The notes under the pieces are model-generated. The model was not told where the DNA came from, made no database searches, and saw only the letters and a list, made by a program, of their open reading frames with translations. Shown here piece by piece: positions 32,985 through 43,689 of a DNA stretch of 64,000 nt. Numbering within the stretch: position 1 is the stretch's first letter; each line of letters starts with the position of its first letter. Origin of the DNA: Acanthosepion esculentum (Eukaryota > Mollusca > Cephalopoda > Sepiida > Sepiidae); assembly GCA_964036315.1 (NCBI GenBank), contig OZ038480.1:13800805-13864804 (forward strand). Direction: 5' to 3'. A program made the translations under genes and the position numbers.

Positions 32985-33392
32985 GTTAGAGGAAAAATAT
33001 TATTCAGGCCTTCAGTAATGGTACCAACATTCATACTTTGGCTTCCATCTTCAAAGTCCATTCAAGAACCATCAAGAGAACGGTGAATAAGTTTAAAAAA
33101 TACGAAACAGTAGAGAGGAAAACTGTATCAGGAGGTCACAACAAGAAGAGGGATCATCATTTCAACTTAGAGCTAAAGAGATCAATTACAAAAGATCCAA
33201 CTCAAGTCATAAGACGTTTGCTACATGACAGAGGAGTTTCCGCTATGACAGTCCAAAGAGCAGTGAAAAGAGAAAATTAAATCGTACGTGAAACGTGTGA
33301 GGCACCTTGTTACTCTGGCACAGAAAGTTAGAAGGTTAGAGAGGGCGAATATCATCTTGAATAAGCTGGAAAAGAATCCTGAAATATATATA
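32985..33392 (+). pseudogene. Tc1/mariner-like transposase N-terminal part
   Basis: Open over 80 codons (33038-33280): MASIFKVHSRTIKRTVNKFK (first helix-turn-helix), later KRSITKDPTQVIRRLLHDRG and VSAMTVQRAVKREN (second helix-turn-helix). After a frameshift it continues YVKRVRHLVTLAQKVRRLE then LNKLEKNPE. The next bases are a TA tract, so the catalytic domain is absent. A second copy on the other strand (22432) stops at nearly the same place. Confidence 0.65.
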
Positions 33393-33759
33393 TACATGTG
33401 GTTTATTTCCAACCTTTATAAGCTTCCAATACTGAGTTATGATTAATTAAGGATGAACATGTCAATTTTGTTTATAATTGATTTCATCAAGATTCTTTTA
33501 AACTTCAAGAGTAATTATTGCCCAATGTAGATTCCAGTAGGATTATAAGAACCTCGGAGAATTCCAGTAAGTTATCTTTAATCATTTCTAAGATACAACA
33601 GTTCAAAGCTCAATCTAAGAATTGAACAATTTTGCTGTTACACAATTTGGACAATTTTGATATTACACCCAGTATAATAAATTATACTATCCAAAGGTAA
33701 AAAGAAAATTTGATCATTTTAATTCTGACTTAAAACAACATACATACAACAAACTATTT
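33393..33759. other. AT-rich spacer
   Basis: GGACAATTTTGATATTACAC-like phrases occur around 33645-33665; otherwise nothing recognised. Confidence 0.35.
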
Positions 33760-33975
33760 CTTATTTAACAGTTAAAAAGGGCTAAATGTATAGCCGAAAG
33801 CGCTCGGATAAAAAGAGCATTCGGACAGTTTTTATTCAATTTATCACCCGAAAAGAGAAAAATTATTAGATCGCATGAGAAATTGTATAAAAAAAACTAA
33901 ATAAAAGCACTTTGTCTGTCGTATTCAATGAAATGTGCATGAAAGAAGGATTGCTGCCTAAATACACAAATACAC
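33760..33975 (+). mobile_element. PLE 3' terminal region
   Basis: Plus-strand tail of the 5092/45061 PLE family. It has GGCU/AGCC around AAAUGUAU, GAAA, AGCGCU (self-complementary), C, GGAU at 33780-33809, then GAGCATTCGGACAG and the end AAGGATTGCTGCCTAAATAC (33945-33964) followed by (CA)n and (TA)n. The CUGAUGA part of the ribozyme-like module is eroded here but preserved as UUGAUAA in the copies at 5982 and 43385. Confidence 0.6.
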
Positions 33976-33984
33976 ACACACACG

Positions 33985-34019
<35 letters not shown>

Positions 34020-34073
<54 letters not shown>
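34020..34073. repeat. (TA)n tract between two opposed PLE tails
   Basis: TA tract with a plus-strand PLE tail on its left and a minus-strand PLE tail on its right. Confidence 0.9.
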
Positions 34074-34079
<6 letters not shown>

Positions 34080-34084
34080 GTATA

Positions 34085-34225
34085 TATATGCGTATATTTT
34101 GGCATCATGTTTCGTTGAATAATGTTCTCTCTACCGTGTTGATATATATTCGTTTTATTTCCAAGTACTTTCGACATAGCAAATTTGCTTTTATTGAAAA
34201 AGAGCGTCATATCTTCGAGGATATG
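34085..34225 (-). mobile_element. PLE 3' terminal region, opposite orientation
   Basis: Minus strand: GACGCTCTTTTTCAATAAAA, a GAAAGUACUU phrase (as at 4458), then CGAAACATGATGCCAAAATA ending at the TA tract. It faces the plus-strand PLE tail at 33760, tail to tail. Confidence 0.45.
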
Positions 34226-34871
34226 TACCTAAATGGTCAACGCTTTTGAAAAGTTATGCACGTTTGTCACGAAGCTTTTGTTTCTTATTATGTAATCCTT
34301 GAAGAACACAATTCAAGGAACTCTTGATCAGTTTCTTATTAAAAAGCGTATCGAACAGCAACAGCCATAATTAGCTGTTGCGGCAGACGATACACTGACA
34401 TCTACACTCGCGTTGTAAATAAACAAACTGAATGCAAATATTGGTAAATTGAACATAAAAATTAGTTTATTTTCTACAATTGCAAAATAATTTAAATAAC
34501 TGTATTTGTTAATATAACCTTACAAAATCATTTTATTTTTTAATGTCTTCCAGGAAAACACAACGCAAATAAAGAATCCTCGATGTACTGTAAATATCGC
34601 CAAATTGTAAACAGATACAAGTATGTACGGACATGTATTCGTAAATATAGATTACTTTTTTTCTGTACTATATTAAAAAGTAAAATTTATTTGTTTGTAA
34701 ACTCAAAATAGATTCTCTTTGACCATATATTATTAAAATGCATTCATAAATAAAATACAGAACTGGTCATTTGTGGTTTAGCCTAGAGACAAGTTAATTA
34801 TTTAAGTTCGACTTCAGTCTTTTTTCGACAAGTTTCCAATCCTGAAACAAATAACTGACGTAAGGTGAGGT

Positions 34872-34890
<19 letters not shown>
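34226..34890. other. AT-rich spacer
   Basis: About 660 bp without ORF, box pair or tandem repeat. Confidence 0.4.
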
Positions 34891-34904
<14 letters not shown>

Positions 34905-34910
<6 letters not shown>

Positions 34911-35022
34911 GAGTGTTTCGCTGTATCACAGCTCATCAGTGTATTTAGATGTCCGGTTGCCTCTAGCTAGGATCGTAAGTCTGCTGAATTGGCGACAGTC
35001 GGAGAATCTACCCCTAGACCGT

Positions 35023-35025
<3 letters not shown>
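34905..35025 (-). mobile_element. SINE-B, tRNA-derived, with ribozyme-like 3' end
   Basis: Minus strand: box A-like ACGGTCTAGGGGTAGATTC near 35022, box B-like CTTACGATCCTAGC near 34980-34965, then GAGGCAACCGGACATC and the hammerhead-like module CUGAUGA (34939-34933), GCUGU/ACAGC stem II around GAU, GAAA (34919-34916), ending at once in a TA tract (34910-34892). The module is complete up to GAAAC, but stem III and the cleavage site are lost to the TA tract. Confidence 0.65.
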
Positions 35026-35029
<4 letters not shown>

Positions 35030-35089
<60 letters not shown>

Positions 35090-35234
35090 TTATTGATGTG
35101 AGTTTGTTATTAATATCTTAGCTCTATCACTGATATTGAGCGCTTTCCAATAAGTACCGCGAATATATAATATATAAATAATATATATAATAAATTGCAT
35201 ATATATATATACATACATAGACATTTCACACACA

Positions 35235-35285
<51 letters not shown>

Positions 35286-35330
35286 TTACTGAGGGTATCT
35301 CTGTTGGTGTGTAATTTTATGTGCAATTTA
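35030..35330. repeat. TA and CA tracts with HP3 flank
   Basis: (TA)n at 35030-35086, an HP3-like start (TTGATGTGAGTTTGTTATTA) and AGCTCTATCACTGATATTGA at 35118-35137, which matches the sequence following HP3 at 23110; then CA and TA tracts at 35230-35285. Confidence 0.7.
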
Positions 35331-35509
35331 AATATTTTTTGGCACTTTCAAACTTGAAATCAGTGATATCTTTAAAATCCTTTCTTTTTGTGGACGCTAA
35401 CTATTTCTTTGGGACATTTGCAGTGATGACGGCTCCTCACTATATTCCCACGCCATTTCGGGTTGAATGTGACATCGCTTGCTAATGAGCAAAAGTTAGA
35501 ATGCTGTTT

Positions 35510-36130
35510 TCGAAAGAAAGAAAAAAAGAAAGAAAGAAAGAAAGAATATGGAAGAATGAAAGAAAGAAAGAGAAAAGTAAAAAAAGGAAGAAAGAAAGGT
35601 TTGTGAGAGTAATAAAAGGAAGAGTGTGTGTGAAATAAAACAAAAGAAAGAAAGAACTACGTGATCAAAATAAAAAGAAAGAAGTATTATAAATATGTAT
35701 GAAAGAAAGAAAGGAAGACAGAGTAGTTTGTAAGAGCAAAGAAGAAAATAATGAGTGTGATAGAAAGAAAGAAATACGTCTGTAAAAGAAAAAGAAAAAA
35801 GGATTATAAGCACGTGTGAAAGAAGGAAAGAAAGAAAGAAAGAAAGAGAAGTTTCTCAGGACACGAAAAATGTGTCAAATAAAACGTAAGAAAGAAATGG
35901 GATAGAGAAAAAAAAAGAAAGTTTTATATGTGTGAAAGAAAGAAAGTAAGAAAAAATGGTAGGTTTGTAACAGCAAAAAAAAAGATGTTTCTGAAATAAA
36001 ACGTAAGAAAGAAGTGCGTGAGACAGAAAAATGAGCAAAGAAAGAAATAAATAAAAGTAATGTGTGTTAGATGAAAAGAAAGAAAGAAACAATGTGTGAA
36101 ATGAAAGGCAAAGAAAAAATGTAAAATTAA
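35510..36130 (+). repeat. Degenerate GAAAG-rich tract
   Basis: About 600 bp of AAAGAAAG with interspersed GTGTGTGAAAT-like phrases repeated roughly every 75-100 bp (35618, 35755, 35927, 36060, 36095), so a higher-order unit underlies it. Minus-strand F/L/S ORFs are artefacts. Confidence 0.8.
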
Positions 36131-36297
36131 AAAAATAAGCAAGCCAAATGAAGAAAAAGAAGGAAAATAACGAATAATGACAAAAGAGCAAAACGAATGA
36201 AATTTGAAGCAAGCCGTTCGTCTGTCTGATTTTCATCTCACATATTTTATGTAGCAATTTAATCTTAAGAGTCAAGTAAATGTCAGAAACTGAAATA

Positions 36298-36540
36298 ATA
36301 ATCTGTCTATATTTCTGAGATGAGGTATTATGTACACTATTTACATTATTCGGACTATTGTCCCCATCTTTGTCGCCATATTTATTACAACGTTTCGGCC
36401 TTTCAGTATCTGTCTATTTTTCTGAGATGAGGTATTATGTACATTATTTACATTATTCGGACTATTGTCCTCATCTTTGTCGCCATGTTTATCACAACGT
36501 TTCGGCCATTGTACGCTCTGGCCTTCTTCAGGTGGTTGGA
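36298..36540 (-). mobile_element. SINE-A tail and body, two 107-bp units
   Basis: GAGATGAGG anchors at 36318 and 36425 give a 107-bp spacing. Then the body part TTGTACGCTCTGGCCTTCTT to GGTTGGAATGTC, where it stops. The head is missing; a plus-strand SINE-A begins at once. Confidence 0.75.
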
Positions 36541-36842
36541 ATGTCCTCAAGGACACATGGCACAGTGGATAAAGGCGTTGGTTAGATCCAGTGACAGGAC
36601 CCATAAAGTGTGAGTTCAATACCCGGTTAAGGCAGCGGAGAACTTGGAGATAACTGATAACTGACATCCGAGACACATGGCACGTGGAGCTAGAACAGTC
36701 TACCCCAGTGAGCGAAATAAAGTGTTCAGTTCGACATTCCAACCACCTGAAGAAGGCCGGAGCGTACAACGGCCGAAACGTTGTGATAAACATGGCGACA
36801 AAGATGAGGACAATAGTCCGAATAATGTAAATAATGAAATAA
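36541..36842 (+). mobile_element. SINE-A, complete head and body
   Basis: Box A TGGCACAGTGG at 36558-36568 and box B GAGTTCAATACCCGG at 36612-36626 form the tRNA-derived promoter. The body contains CATGGCACGTGGAGCTAG (36677-36694) and the hammerhead-like module at 36742-36787, then part of one tail unit ending near 36842. Best copy for defining the family. It lies head to body against the minus-strand copy to the left. Confidence 0.8.
36742..36787 (+). ncRNA. Hammerhead-like motif of SINE-A
   Basis: ACCAC (36742-36746), CUGAAGA (36747-36753), extra A, stem II GGCCG/CGGCC around GAGCGUACAA, GAAA (36775-36778), ACGU, U as possible cleavage base (36782), then GUGAU. CAC and GUG give three pairs of stem I. 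The same sequence is conserved in the copies at 229, 53200 and 63790. Weak points are the extra A, a loop-free stem III that could only form between two molecules, and a short stem I. Confidence 0.4.
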
Positions 36843-36919
36843 TAATGTTAAAGTATTTCAAAATAAATGTCATATTTAAGTAATGGTCAGGTGCAGAGAA
36901 AAGTAAATAAATTATTTTC

Positions 36920-37022
36920 CCGATAACAGAGTGAATTGAACCCCCAGCAGATTCTGCACGAATTTGGCCCCAGTTCCATATTCCGTGCTGAAAACCCGTT
37001 ACTCCACGTTCTTAAATGATAC
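36920..37022 (-). mobile_element. tRNA-like SINE head fragment
   Basis: Minus strand: ACGTGGAGTAACGGGTTTTC near 37009-36990 (box A, close to the SINE-D head) and GGGGGTTCAATTCACTC near 36948-36932 (box B). No body can be followed; the polypyrimidine tract begins 40 bp away. Confidence 0.5.
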
Positions 37023-37059
37023 GGGAGTATCAGTTGATAATAACACTGGGTACGGCTCA

Positions 37060-37845
37060 AAATCTCTCTCGCTCTCTTTCTCTCTTCCTCTCTATCTCCC
37101 CTCTCTTCCTGTCTCTCTCTCTCTTTATCCCTCCCGCTCTATCTCCCCTCTCTGTCTCTCGCTTTCTCCCTCTTTATCTCCTCTCTCTTTCTTTCTCCCT
37201 CCTTCTCTATCGCCCTTCTCTTTCACTCGTTTCTCCCTCCCTCTTTATCTCCCTTCTCTTTATCACTCTCTACCTCCCCTCTCTTTCTTCCTCTCTCTCT
37301 TTCTCCTCCTCTCTATCGCCTCTCTCTTTCCCTCTCTTTCTCCCTCCCTCTGACCTCTCTCATTCTCTCTATTTCTCCCTACCTCTCTATCTCCCCTCTC
37401 TTTCTCTCTCTCCCTCTTTATTTCCTCCCTCTTTATTTCTCCCTCCTTCTCTATCTCCCTTATCTTTCACTCTTTATCTCCCTTCACCTTATCACTCTCT
37501 AACTCCCTTCTCTTTCTTTCTCTCTTTACTTCTCTCTGTCTTTCTCCCCCTCTATATCCTCTCATTTTCTCTTTTTTTCTCCCTCCCTCTCTATCTCTCC
37601 TATCTTCTTTTCTCACTTTGTCCCTCTCTCTCTCTCTATCCCCCTCTCTTTCTCTCTCCCTCTTTGTCTCCCCTCTCTTCCTCTCTCTCTCTCCTTCCCT
37701 CTCTATCTCGCTCTCTCTCTTTCTCCTTCCCTCTCTAACTCCCCTCTCTCCCTCTCTCTCCCTTCCTCACTATCCCCTCTCTTTCTCTCTCTGCTTCCCT
37801 ATCTATATTTCCTCTCTTTCCCTCTCGCTCTTTCTCTCTCCCAAA
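37060..37845 (+). repeat. CT-rich polypyrimidine tract
   Basis: Nearly 800 bp of CTCTCTTTCTCCCTCCCTCT-like sequence with recurring 30-40 bp phrases (TATCTCCCCTCTCTTTCTCT). Almost all pyrimidine on the plus strand. The 240-codon ORF over it is S/L/P-only and not a gene. Such tracts can form triplex structures. Confidence 0.95.
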
Positions 37846-38637
37846 TGCGTAACACACGTAACTCGAAGAGAGTATAATGACGCATCGAAGATGCTGACCT
37901 TTTACACTGCCTCCCCAAACAAAGGGTAAGGAAGGAATCCCCTATCAATACTGGAAAGATCGCTAACAGTTACTGGATTTTAGAAAACTTATTTTCCTGA
38001 AAAATTGTGTTAACAGAAAGATTTTATAGAACCGCCAGCAACTCTGCCTGTACGGTCAATGAACGCCAAATGTTTCCTTATAAGGAAACGGTTGATATTC
38101 TTATTACCATTAATATTTCAGACGATAACTCTCTCTCTCTCTCTCTCTCACTTACTGTTTCACACCCTCTCTCAATCAATTTCTCTTGTCTCAACCTCAA
38201 TGTCTCTACTCCCACTTATTCTCTCTCTTACTTTCACTCACTCACTAACCTTTAATATCTCACTCACTATCTCTCACACATTCTCTTGCTCTCTTGCAAG
38301 TTACTCTCACTTAGTTACTAGCGCTGTCTCCATCTCCCTCTCTCTTTCTTTCACAGAACAACTTTTTACCTATTTTTCTCACTGACGTACTCGCCCTTTC
38401 TCACCTTTTATCACTCTCTCATTCTTTCACTCTTGCATAATTACTCACTCTCTATTTAACTCTTTCTCATTTACATATTCTTCTTTTCACTTTCTCATAC
38501 ACTATGTCACTATCCCTCTTCTTTTCACTCACTCTCTCTTTCATTCACACACCTTCTTGCCCACTTTCAAATACTCTTCCACGCTAAGTCTGTCTCAGTC
38601 ATCATCTCATTTAATCATTCGCCCACTCACTCACTCA

Positions 38638-38640
<3 letters not shown>
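37846..38640. other. Spacer grading into CT/CA-rich sequence
   Basis: The first 270 bp are unique. From 38130 on the sequence is CACTCTCT-rich. ORFs are low-complexity. Confidence 0.5.
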
Positions 38641-38721
<81 letters not shown>

Positions 38722-38995
38722 TCAACAAACGTTAGGTTGCGTATGACTATTTATATATATGGATCAGTGGGTAAACCATTCTGGCGGTTATTTTGGCGGG
38801 AGTGGCTTGTTTATTTATTTATTTTGTGTTATTTTATTTTATTTGTTTTTATTTATTTTCATTTTTTATTTTATATATTTATTTATTCTTTTCGATTTTC
38901 TAAGTTTTATTAATGTAGAAAAAAAGTTTTGAAATTTGCTTAGGTCGGTTATTTAATTCTTTGTTTTGATCTGAGAAGATAAAGCTATTTATTTG

Positions 38996-39054
<59 letters not shown>

Positions 39055-39093
39055 AATACACATCTATATATGCATTTATCATTATTCAACATG

Positions 39094-39128
<35 letters not shown>

Positions 39129-39130
39129 TT
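38641..39130. repeat. TA tracts flanking an HP1-type body
   Basis: (TA)n at 38641-38718 and 39000-39051. Between them GACTATTTATATATATGGAT, CAGTGGGTAAACC then TTTATTT-rich sequence and GAAGATAAAGCTATTTATTT. The same order is found at 42264-42710, so this is another copy of the longer element to which HP1 belongs. Confidence 0.6.
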
Positions 39131-39179
39131 AGAGAGAGTCAGAGTCAGTAATATGAACATACTGATATATAGAAGGAAA

Positions 39180-39227
39180 GAAACAGATATTGTGAGATAG
39201 ATAGATAGATAGATAATGAAGTGACTG

Positions 39228-39278
<51 letters not shown>

Positions 39279-39288
39279 GAAGAGACTG

Positions 39289-39352
<64 letters not shown>
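39180..39352. repeat. (GATA)n arrays
   Basis: Three GATA arrays separated by AATGAAGAGACTGAGATAGA-like linkers (39217 and 39275), so array plus linker was itself duplicated. Confidence 0.95.
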
Positions 39353-39353
<1 letters not shown>

Positions 39354-39899
39354 TTAAATGCGAGCAATAAAACATCTTTTATTTCAAGTGTTATCGGTTG
39401 TCTTCCGGGAGGATAACACGAAATTCTTATTTTTTCTTATACTCCATGTGTCTTATTTATGTATAGCAGACCCCCAAAACCCTTCATTTTTTTATTTCGA
39501 TGAATAAACAAAACAGGTGATATTTTCCCATATATAAAATAAAAAAAATAAAAAGCCCAGTGGATAATTTCATCCCGTCAATGTCCAAATTGTTTCCCAC
39601 CTTATTCGGTTTTGTAACGGATCCTAACGTTCACACAGGCTTCGTGATAAGGATCTTCACTGCACATCGATTTTTTTTTTATCTGCATGAACGATAAACT
39701 CTTTCAAGGTGTCTACGTCTCTCCATGAAAAAAAAGAAGGAAAATAAAACCACAAAATATTCATCAATAAAATATATTTTTAAAAATAGTTTTGGGGTCA
39801 TTCTATACACGACTGTAGATAGACAGAATAATTTGTAATCTGCTGAAACCAATTTTGCAAATTTTTGAAAACACTGAACGATATTGTTATTCTGCTTAA

Positions 39900-39901
<2 letters not shown>
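39353..39901. other. AT-rich spacer
   Basis: TTATCGGTTGTCTTCCGGGA and GGATAACACGAAATTC near 39390-39427 resembles the ribozyme-like tails (GAAA after an imperfect stem) but lacks the core. Nothing else. Confidence 0.35.

Positions 39902-39970
<69 letters not shown>
39902..39970. repeat. (TA)n tail of LINE
   Basis: TA tract directly at the 3' end of the minus-strand LINE that follows. Confidence 0.95.
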
Positions 39971-39972
<2 letters not shown>

Positions 39973-40735
39973 GGATTCTCCCGTCGGTTTCAACGTATGA
40001 GGATATGACAGATTAGTTGATTCGGTTATGAAATTTTGTGCGATAACCTTAAGTGGCAATTAAGAGCCGCTATTGATTTACAAATCAGGCCACATATGGA
40101 GCAAGAATGAGGATTGGGAGATGAGATCACTGTTAGATTGGCTGACCTTTTAAATCTTGCTCTCTCTTCATGAAGATGATTCAGACAAAATTGTTGAGTC
40201 CAGTAAAACACGTTGATCTCCATTCTACCCTCTCCAAGGCTAAGCGCTCAAGGGTGTTATGAGGTATATATTGACAGCTGACAACTTCCTCTTCAGCTTG
40301 TCTTTGTATCTTAGCCATGGATGTTCTACATTCCTGTAGCCCTGATCTAACTGTCTATACATTAGGGTCTTGGGTATCCTGCCATCAGACATTCACAAGA
40401 CATGACCAGTCCACCGTAACTGAGACTGTAGGAGAAAAGTCTCGATTCCTCCAATATTACACCAGTTAAACAGATCTACGTTAGATGTCCTATCTTGAAG
40501 TTTAACTCCACAGATTGCACGCAGACAGCTTTTATAGAAAATATCCAGCTGGTGTATATGGTATCTGTATGGAGTCCACGACTCTGAGCCGTACAAAAGG
40601 ATGGCAAGTACAACAGCTCTGCAAACCCGAATTTTCGTATCCAGTCGAATACCCCGCTCATTCCACACGCGATGGCGAAGTCTGCCGAAAGCACTGGTAG
40701 GCTCAGCAATCTAAAGTTCCATTGTTGCTACCAAG
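39971..40735 (-). pseudogene. LINE C-terminus with C2H2 zinc finger
   Basis: Minus strand, second copy of the family at 18811. It starts near 40735 in the late RT/thumb (FGRLRHRVWNERGIRLDTKI), continues VCRAVVLAILLYGSESWTPY, then LLQSQLRWTGHV near 40440-40405. The last ORF (40223-40026) ends with a clear C2H2 finger: C41-X2-C44-X12-H57-X4-H62 in PHSCSICGLICKSIAALNCH followed by LRLSH. The 3' end GAAACCGACGGGAGAATCCA sits next to the TA tail. Such a terminal finger is known in some APE-type LINEs and is thought to help RNA or target binding. 5' truncated, with frameshifts. Confidence 0.75.
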
Positions 40736-40737
<2 letters not shown>

Positions 40738-40802
<65 letters not shown>

Positions 40803-41100
40803 TTTAAAAAAAAAACAGTGCTCGATTCAAAACAGTAAAGCATATTCGAAAAATGGCTTGAGAATGGAACGTAGCTATGGATTTCAAATTTAATTTTATA
40901 ATTAAATTTAAAATTTTAGTTTCTGTTTTGAAACCTGGTAATTCCTGTGTAGTGATGGAACCATAATTTTAAAATAGAAAATAATTATAATATTAAATTT
41001 CAACAAGGGAATGACTCTTAGTGTTCTTGGATAAGAATATTTCATTTTGATCAAAGGGGTTCCCCTGGGAACGCAACCCCCCACCCAATGATTTTTCCAC
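40738..41100. other. (TA)n tract and repeat shared with 9.1-9.6 kb
   Basis: TA at 40738-40797, then GTGCTCGATTCAAAACAGTA and TTTTAGTTTCTGTTTTGAAA, which match the inverted repeat at 9120-9640. Moderately repetitive, no ORF. Confidence 0.55.
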
Positions 41101-41790
41101 TCTGATTCAAATTAAATTTAAATTTGAACATGGGAATAACCCCTAGTCAAAATGTAAAAGAAGAAGGGTCGAAGATGGAAGTTACATTGGCAAGATCAAA
41201 GTGAGACAATTAGTGGGTAGTGTTTGAACATAACATATTTGTTGCGACAATTCAACTGTCATATCAATGTTGAAATCTGCTCATCAATACATTCAATCTA
41301 GTATTGCATCAAATACATATCAAAGGGTTCAGGGGAAGCAGTTTTTGTACAAACACGCCCCTGAACTTTTTTTTTTACCTTTGATTTATATTAAATTTAA
41401 ATTTGAACATGGGAATGCTTACTATATAATATATAGAAGGAGAAAGCCAGAAGATGGATGTCACATCGGCAAGATTAAAACGAGACAATATAGACGTCAC
41501 GTTGAGCAAGAAATCCCCAATCAGTGGGTAATGCCTTACAATATATATTTGTTGCAACGATACAACTGTCATATCTGGTTATCAATACATTCAATCAAGT
41601 ATTGCATCAAATACATATGAAAGGGGTCAGATCAAGATTGTTTTTGCACCAACTGAATTTTTTCCCCTTTGATTTAAATTAAATTTAAATTTGAGCAAGG
41701 GAATGCCTACCATCCAATATATAGAAGGAGAAAGCCAGAAGATGGAGGTCACATCGTCAAGATAATTGCGTAATATTGAAATGCAGCATT
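41100..41790 (+). repeat. Tandem repeat of about 280-290 bp, 2.4 copies
   Basis: AAATTAAATTTAAATTTGAA starts at about 41109, 41390 and 41674 (anchor spacing 279 and 288 bp). Each unit goes on GGGAATGCCTAC..., GAAGGAGAAAGCCAGAAGAT, GGTCACATCGGCAAGAT. Poly-T/TA-rich joins. ORFs shift between units and carry no domain. Confidence 0.8.
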
Positions 41791-41947
41791 TTTCTCCACA
41801 AATTATAACAATGATTTAAAATCAATCATCATTTTCTTACAAAACATGTGTGACACGCAGCAAGGCTCGGGTCATTCGGATAGTATATGAGAAAAAATAT
41901 AGTTTTAAGGTATGCTATATTTATTGATATATCATGGATAGTGCATA
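41791..41947. other. Spacer
   Basis: No feature recognised. Confidence 0.4.
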
Positions 41948-42064
41948 TGCAAACATAAAAATGGACATTGATATCAACGCCGAGCAGTGAGAGCCTGTTT
42001 CATGTTCGAAAGGAAACTTCACGAACATGAAGATTAGGTTCAGGCATGAAACACTTGTCCCTGC

Positions 42065-42070
<6 letters not shown>
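41948..42070. mobile_element. HP1-related fold-back element, diverged
   Basis: GGACATTGATATCAACGCCG on the left; on the right CATGAAACACTTGTCCCTGC before the TA tract at 42069. The right arm keeps GAAA-CACUUGUC (stem III ACA/UGU, GUC) but the CUGACGA core is gone. Related to HP1. Confidence 0.5.
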
Positions 42071-42104
<34 letters not shown>

Positions 42105-42159
42105 GAAATATAGTATTAAAGTGTGCTATATTTATGGGATAAAGTGCTCAATATCAGAG

Positions 42160-42720
42160 ATAGAGCGTGTGAAAATATAAAAGTGAACATAGAAGTCAAC
42201 ACTTAGAGGCGACAGTCTGTTTCATGCTAGATGCATCATCGGGCCACGAGTGATGTTATTTTTCTCGGCTATTTATATATACGGGTCAGTGGTGCATTGT
42301 GGGTAGTCATTTTTGGCAGATGTTTTACCGGAAGTCGTTTATTTTATTATTTTGCTTGCTTTTATTTAATTTTATTTTTGTTTTTTATCCTTTATATTTA
42401 TTTTATTTTTATTTATTTATTTTTTATTTATTTTGATCGGTGTTTTTATTAACGTAGTAAAAATTTGTTTATATAGCTTATTGTGGGTGGTCTATTATGG
42501 CGACTATTTTACTAGGAGTCGTTTATTTATTTATTTGGGTCAAATTATTTTGCTTTTTATTATTCATTTTTGTTTTTATTTGTATCTTATATATTATTTA
42601 TTTATTAGTTTTATTTTGATCGGTGTTTTTAGTAATGTAATAAAAAATTGTTTATATAGCTTATTTAACAGTTTTGTTTTTGTTTGGGAAGATAAAGCTA
42701 TTTGTTGAATTTTGGGGTTG
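42160..42720 (+). mobile_element. HP1 parent element, longer copy
   Basis: An HP1 arm at 42168-42240 (AAAGTGAACATAGAAGTCAA, AGGCGACAGTCTGTTTCATG) continues without the mirror arm into GGCTATTTATATATACGGGT, CAGTGGTGCATTGTGGGTAG and TTTATTTTATT-rich sequence with GGAAGATAAAGCTATTTG at 42689. A partial duplication of the second half (GATCGGTGTTTTTATTAACG at 42434 and again at 42618) is present. The same order is seen at 38720-38990. It suggests HP1 fold-backs are shortened, doubled forms of this element. Confidence 0.5.
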
Positions 42721-43192
42721 ATTGTTGTGGTTTGTTCTGACTATTATTTTGGCGGGAACAGTTTTTATTTGGATTGATTATCTTTATTTGTTTTTTCTAG
42801 CGGCTAGTTCATCGGTATCGGTTGTTAGTTTATTTATATATTTAGATGTATTTAGATCAATTTATTATACTTGTCGTTATTTATTTATTACACTGTATAT
42901 TTTCTCTTTGTGGTTTTCAATTTTTAAGTAACGCAGTATATTATTTTTTATTCATTTTCTTTCTTTTATCGTTATATAACAATTATAGCTATTTTTCGTC
43001 TGATTTTTTGTTTTGATTTTTATAGTCAAATATTGTGTTTATTATTTACTTTATTTATTGATTTTGTTCCTTATTTTTTATTTTATTTCGTCTATTCTAA
43101 CAGGTGTTATTTGGTAATTTGTTTGGATTAATTTATTTTGCTTATTTTATTGTCAGTTTGTCTGTTTATGTATTTATTTATTTTTTCAGTTT

Positions 43193-43259
<67 letters not shown>

Positions 43260-43380
43260 GTTATACGAGTTTATATATAATTGTTATACGAGTTTGTCGT
43301 TACTTTAAACTTATTCAAGCAGCAAGGGCGGACGATCATTGTGGTTTCGTCTGTGTGTCGTTTGATTTATTGAAATTGTC
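42721..43380. other. T-rich spacer with TA tract
   Basis: TTTATTTATT-rich sequence, (TA)n at 43197-43255 and a duplicated phrase ATAATTGTTATACGAGTTT at 43254 and 43275. ORFs are F/I/Y-rich. Confidence 0.45.
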
Positions 43381-43560
43381 ATCTTTGATAATGGCTGATG
43401 TAAGCCGAAAGCGTAGATTAGATTTAAACATGTAACAATATGGTGTTTTCCTTTCGTCTTTCAACGATAATGTGATTAAGCTTATCAGACAATGTGAAAG
43501 GAACTTACTTAAAATAAATAGACAAAACTTGCTGCCGAAATATGAACAATATATATATAT
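43381..43560 (+). mobile_element. PLE 3' terminal region
   Basis: ATCTTTGATAATGGCTGATG at 43381, AGCCGAAAGCG, then TGAAAGGAACTTACTTAAAA and CTTGCTGCCGAAATATGAAC and a TA tract. Stem II is GGCU/AGCC around GAUGUA. Same tail plan as 33760, but stem III is broken (AGCGUA). Confidence 0.55.
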
Positions 43561-43689
43561 ATATATACGAATGTAATGAGAACGAAAATAATATAAATTC
43601 TAACGTTCACAGCATAAGTTCAAAAGAGGGCTCAATACCAAGAGCAGAATAATAATTATTTATTATGATTTTTACATACGGACAAAAAA

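Noticed and set aside
37016..37738. 240-codon ORF, the longest in the window
   Set aside because: Only S, L, P, F and a few other residues, encoded by the CT-rich tract; no domain and no codon structure.
39385..39430. Hammerhead-like tail near GGATAACACGAAATTC
   Set aside because: GAAA follows a weak stem, but the core and stem I are missing.
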